A stretch of DNA of 8,666 nt from assembly GCA_029776555.1 (NCBI GenBank), contig JAKOSZ010000304.1, positions 1-8,666 of the forward strand, read 5' to 3'. Made by a program: the position numbers and the translations under genes. Position 1 is the first letter of the stretch. Each line of letters begins with the position of its first letter. The notes under the pieces were generated by a model. It saw nothing but the letters and a program-made list of their open reading frames with translations, did no database searches and was not told the DNA's origin. Source of the DNA: Bacillota bacterium (GTDB lineage Bacteria > Bacillota > Clostridia > Acetivibrionales > JAKOSZ01). Positions 5,752 through 8,666 of the stretch are shown here, piece after piece.

Positions 5752-7233
5752 GTGGTCAATATTCCGAAAGAAAGGCTTGGTATAGTTGCGGTAAGCAGGG
5801 ACTGCTTTCCTGTAGAGCTCAGCCGGAGAAGGAGAGAAGCGGTTGTAAAGGCTTGCAAAGCCAGAGGGATTGAGATATTCGAAGCGGACACCGTGGTTGA
5901 AAACGAAAAAGACGTGTTAAAGGCGCTGGATGAACTGAAGAGGGCTCAGGTAAACGCACTGGTGGTTTACCTGGGGAACTTCGGCCCCGAAGGACCCGAG
6001 ACAATGCTTGCCCAGAAGTTCGGCGGCCCGGCAATGTTTGCGGCGGCGGCGGAGGAAACGGAAAAGGACCTTTTTGGCGGGCGCGGCGATGCCCTGTGCG
6101 GAATGCTTAACGCTTCATATAACCTGGGTTTAAGAAAGCTTAACCCCTATATCCCGGAATACCCTGTGGGGACCTCTGAAGAAATAGCGGAAATGATTTC
6201 GGAGTTTAGGGATATAGCCCGGGTGCTGCTGGGGATTTCAGGCCTTAAAATATTCGGCTTTGGTCCAAGGCCCCAGGACTTCCTGGCCTGTAACGCCCCG
6301 ATTAAACCCCTCTATGATCTGGGGATAGAGGTAATGGAAAATTCCGAACTGGATCTCTTTGAGGCCTTTAACAAGCATGAAGGTGACAGCAGGATTCCCT
6401 CCGTCGTTAAGGAAATGGAGGAAGAGCTGGGAGAAGGAAACTGCTATCCCGGTATACTTCCCAAGCTTGCCCAGTTTGAGCTTACGCTTTTGGACTGGAT
6501 GGAGGAGAAAACAGGGGCTTCCCAATTTGCCGTTTTTGCCAATAAGTGCTGGCCGGCCTTCCAGACCCATTTTGGCTTTGTTCCCTGTTATGTCAATTCA
6601 CGCTTTGCGGCAAAAGGCATTCCCATTTCCTGCGAAGTGGACATATACGGCGCCCTGAGCGAGTACATCATAAGCTGCGCTACGGGTATGTCCGCCACCC
6701 TTTTGGATATAAACAACAGCGTCCCGAAGGACATGTACGAAAGCAACAGGAATAAATTTGCGGGATACAAGTTAAGCGACCTGTTTATGGGTTTCCACTG
6801 CGGCAATACGCCCAGCTGCTGCATGAAGAACCCTGCCCTCAAATACCAGCTCATAATGCACAGGCTCCTGGAGCCCGATGTTGAACCCAATATTACCAGG
6901 GGAACCCTTGAGGGAACCATAAAGCCCGGCGAAATTACCCTGTTCAGGCTGCAGGGGACGGCTGACTGTAAGCTTAGAAGCTATGCAGCCCAGGGTGAAG
7001 TAATAGACGTGGATCCCAAGTCCTTTGGGAGCATAGGCGTGTTCGCCGTTAAGGAGATGGCCAGGTTTTACAGGTATGTGCTCATAGAAAAGAGGTTCCC
7101 CCACCACGCAGGGGTGGCCTTTAAACACGCTGGCAAGGTTCTGTTCGAGGCTATGAGAATGCTGGGAGTGGAGGATATTTCCTACAATCAGCCCTCCGGC
7201 TTGCCCTATAGGAACGAGAACCCTTTTAAATAA
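5752..7233 (+). CDS. L-fucose/L-arabinose isomerase-fold protein
   Basis: Members of this family interconvert aldoses and ketoses with a divalent metal in the cytoplasm. The protein has 493 residues from the chosen GTG. An N-terminal Rossmann-like region (about 9-180, with VVYLGNFGPEGPET near 71-84) precedes the catalytic region. Likely metal ligands are Glu295 in SCEVDIYGALSEY, Asp319 in ATLLDINN, and a histidine in FPHHAGVAF (451 or 452); the HCGN motif near 349 is also typical. By analogy with E. coli FucI (Glu, Asp, His) the site looks intact. AGGGGGGA (5737-5744) lies 7 nt before GTG 5752 but only 1 nt before an in-frame TTG at 5746, so GTG is preferred. It is the first gene of a rightward operon, 14 nt before the next. 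It is shorter than FucI, so the substrate may differ. Confidence 0.82.
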   Translation: MVNIPKERLGIVAVSRDCFPVELSRRRREAVVKACKARGIEIFEADTVVENEKDVLKALDELKRAQVNALVVYLGNFGPEGPETMLAQKFGGPAMFAAAAEETEKDLFGGRGDALCGMLNASYNLGLRKLNPYIPEYPVGTSEEIAEMISEFRDIARVLLGISGLKIFGFGPRPQDFLACNAPIKPLYDLGIEVMENSELDLFEAFNKHEGDSRIPSVVKEMEEELGEGNCYPGILPKLAQFELTLLDWMEEKTGASQFAVFANKCWPAFQTHFGFVPCYVNSRFAAKGIPISCEVDIYGALSEYIISCATGMSATLLDINNSVPKDMYESNRNKFAGYKLSDLFMGFHCGNTPSCCMKNPALKYQLIMHRLLEPDVEPNITRGTLEGTIKPGEITLFRLQGTADCKLRSYAAQGEVIDVDPKSFGSIGVFAVKEMARFYRYVLIEKRFPHHAGVAFKHAGKVLFEAMRMLGVEDISYNQPSGLPYRNENPFK

Positions 7234-7247
7234 GATGGAGGGATTTT

Positions 7248-8201
7248 ATGACACCCAGACAGAGATTTATAGAAGCCCTTGAGAGGAGACCCCTGAAAGG
7301 AAGGGTGCCCCACTTTGAGCTGGTTTTTTTCCTGACCATGGAGGCCTTTGGCAAGGTCCACCCTTCCCACAGGTCTTACCACCAGTGGGACCAGATGACG
7401 GAAAAGGAAAAGGGGCTCCACAGGGCGGACATGGCAGAACTTTATATAGCCACTGCGGAGAAATACGAGCACAGCGCGATTTTTCTGCACCCTAACCCCT
7501 ATAGGCTGGACGAAACCATAAGGATGCTTGAGCTCATCAGGGAGAAAAGCGGCGACAAGTACTTCACCATGATTCACGGGGATACGACTTTCGGCATACC
7601 CGACGGCGCCGGCATGTACGATTTTGCCTGCAGGCTTGCCGACGAACCGGAGAAGGTGAAGGAGGAAGCCGGCAGGGCCGTGGATGAGGCGCTGAAGAAG
7701 GCGGAAGTTTTAGCGGGGCGGGGCCTTTTGGACGGCTTTGCCCTCTGCTCCGACTACTGTTTCAACAGCGGCCCCTTTTTAAGCCCGGCGGCCTTCTCGG
7801 AGTTTATAACGCCTTTCCTCGCCAGGCTAATTAAAGGATACAGGGATATGGGCTTTTATACCATAAAACACACCGACGGGAACATAATGCCCATACTGGA
7901 GCAGCTGGTTCAGGCCAACCCTCACGCCCTCCACTCTTTAGACCCCCAGGGGGGAGTGGACATTGCCGAAGTAAAAAGGCTGGTTGGGGACCGGGTATGC
8001 CTTATTGGAAATGTAAACTGCGGCCTGCTTCAGACCGGGACAGACGAAGAGGTAATCCAGTCGGCGAGCTATGCCCTTAAAAACGGCATGCCGGGAGGCG
8101 GCTATATCTTTTCCACCTCCAACTGCATATATACCGGCATGTCCCTTGAGCGCTACGAACTCATGCTGGACGTGTGGCGGAGAGAGGGCAACTGTTTATA
8201 A
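7248..8201 (+). CDS. Uroporphyrinogen decarboxylase (URO-D) superfamily protein
   Basis: The 317-residue product has the URO-D/MtaA TIM-barrel signature: an N-terminal MTPRQRFIEALERRPLKGRVP, a central HTDGNIMPILEQLV (208-221), DIAEVKRLVGDRVCLIGNVN (238-257), LLQTGTDEEV, and the C-terminal PGGGYIFSTSNCI. It is not expected to be the haem-pathway HemE, being shorter and set in a catabolic-looking cluster. Corrinoid methyltransferases of this superfamily bind zinc through His-X-Cys and a distal Cys; here the equivalent is His208-Thr-Asp210, with Cys293 in the SNC position, so canonical zinc-thiolate chemistry is doubtful. The ATG follows GGAGGG (7237-7242) by 5 nt, and the gene starts 14 nt after the isomerase stop codon, so co-transcription is likely. 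The actual reaction is unknown. Confidence 0.82.
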   Translation: MTPRQRFIEALERRPLKGRVPHFELVFFLTMEAFGKVHPSHRSYHQWDQMTEKEKGLHRADMAELYIATAEKYEHSAIFLHPNPYRLDETIRMLELIREKSGDKYFTMIHGDTTFGIPDGAGMYDFACRLADEPEKVKEEAGRAVDEALKKAEVLAGRGLLDGFALCSDYCFNSGPFLSPAAFSEFITPFLARLIKGYRDMGFYTIKHTDGNIMPILEQLVQANPHALHSLDPQGGVDIAEVKRLVGDRVCLIGNVNCGLLQTGTDEEVIQSASYALKNGMPGGGYIFSTSNCIYTGMSLERYELMLDVWRREGNCL

Positions 8202-8360
8202 TGCCCGGCTGATCTTAAGAAGGAGCTCCGGCGCCCGGAAGGCAAAAGGGATTGGGGCGCGGGGAACCGTTTATTAAAATACTGTGAAGGCTTATGACAG
8301 GGTGAAAACCCTGGTGTTTTGGCAGCGGTAAAATATATTTGAAAGTAAAGGGGAGTCGCT
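8202..8360 (+). promoter_or_regulatory. Intergenic segment with a GAAA-capped hairpin
   Basis: CAGGGT (8298-8303) and ACCCTG (8308-8313) enclose a GAAA tetraloop, followed by GTGTTTT. It could act as a weak terminator, processing site or attenuator between the URO-D gene and the dehydrogenase. A TAAAAT at 8329-8334 might serve as a -10 box for the dehydrogenase, but no good -35 accompanies it. Confidence 0.35.
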
Positions 8361-8666
8361 ATGAAATCCAGAGCGGTGTTCTTTGTAGGTAACAAAAAGG
8401 CGGAGGTAAGAGAGATAGACATTCCCGACCCGGGGCCCGGACAGGTGCAGGCCAAATGCCTGGCCAACGGTATCTGTATGGCTGAAGTCTTCGACTATAA
8501 CAACAAGCATTTCAAAAGTCCGGCTCTGGTGGGCCATGAAGGCCTGTGCGTGGTCACCAAAACAGGGAAGGGCGTAAGCCGTCTAAAGGAAGGGGACTAC
8601 ATCGGAGGCTACATTAACTGGAGCGAGTATGTCAACGTGGGAGAATACAGCGTGGTAAAGGTAACC
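8361..8666 (+). CDS. Zinc-type medium-chain alcohol dehydrogenase, N-terminal part
   Basis: Only the first 102 codons are present; the frame is open at the right edge. They form the GroES-like catalytic domain of the medium-chain dehydrogenase family, which oxidises alcohols or polyols or reduces aldehydes with NAD(P)H. Visible features are the start MKSRAVFFVGNKKAEVREI, the PGPGQVQAKCLANGIC segment with the first catalytic-zinc ligand Cys39, and GHEG with His59-Glu60. After KEGDYI the sequence goes straight to WSEYVNVGEYSVVKV, without the four-cysteine structural-zinc lobe found in many members. The usual GIC-(G/H)-(S/T)-D is replaced by GICMAE. The ATG lies 6 nt after AAAGGGGAG (8346-8354). 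It follows the URO-D gene by 159 nt and may belong to the same pathway; the substrate is unknown. Confidence 0.8.
   Translation, partial: MKSRAVFFVGNKKAEVREIDIPDPGPGQVQAKCLANGICMAEVFDYNNKHFKSPALVGHEGLCVVTKTGKGVSRLKEGDYIGGYINWSEYVNVGEYSVVKVT

Noticed and set aside
7248..8201. Haem-pathway uroporphyrinogen decarboxylase (hemE)
   Set aside because: The gene is short for HemE, carries the HTDG-type signature of the wider superfamily, and no haem synthesis genes are adjacent.

Overview
The window looks like part of a low-to-medium GC Gram-positive chromosome, most likely an anaerobic clostridial lineage of the Peptococcaceae / Pelotomaculum / Desulfotomaculum kind. Support for this is indirect: strong purine-rich ribosome binding sites, several TTG and GTG starts, U-tailed hairpin terminators, and an intergenic repeat (core GGGGGACGGTTCTT) that I associate from memory with such genomes. 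No taxonomic marker gene is present, so the assignment is an inference.

Layout from left to right. Positions 1-202 are non-coding and hold two perfect, interleaved inverted repeats, one of which carries two extended -10 boxes facing each other. At 203-1870 (+) is a large catalytic subunit of acetolactate synthase (ilvB-like), with no small-subunit gene beside it. At 1886-2686 (-), convergent and only 15 nt away, is a seven-helix membrane protein of the YwaF/TIGR02206 type with a basic C-terminal tail encoded by palindrome-rich DNA. After a 301-nt hairpin-rich leader comes an aldo/keto reductase (2988-3812, +). Positions 3813-4163 are non-coding: two exact copies of an 18-nt repeat 40 nt apart, a third partial copy that forms a strong terminator, and an opposing terminator for the gene on the other side.

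The right half is a divergent cluster that looks catabolic. On the minus strand (4164-5450) is a protein with two tandem class II aldolase domains, the second of which has lost the expected catalytic and metal residues. On the plus strand, starting from a divergent extended -10 promoter, are an L-fucose/L-arabinose isomerase-fold protein (5752-7233), a uroporphyrinogen decarboxylase-fold protein (7248-8201) and, after 159 nt, the first 102 codons of a zinc-type medium-chain dehydrogenase that runs off the right edge (from 8361).

As a working model, the isomerase makes a ketose, the aldolase cleaves it, and the dehydrogenase (perhaps with the aldo/keto reductase) handles the small aldehyde. 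No sugar kinase, transporter or regulator is visible, so phosphorylation state and substrate are unknown. The decarboxylase-fold gene is the unexpected member: related proteins move methyl groups to or from corrinoids, but this one lacks their usual His-X-Cys zinc motif. I see no tRNA, rRNA, CRISPR array or complete insertion sequence.
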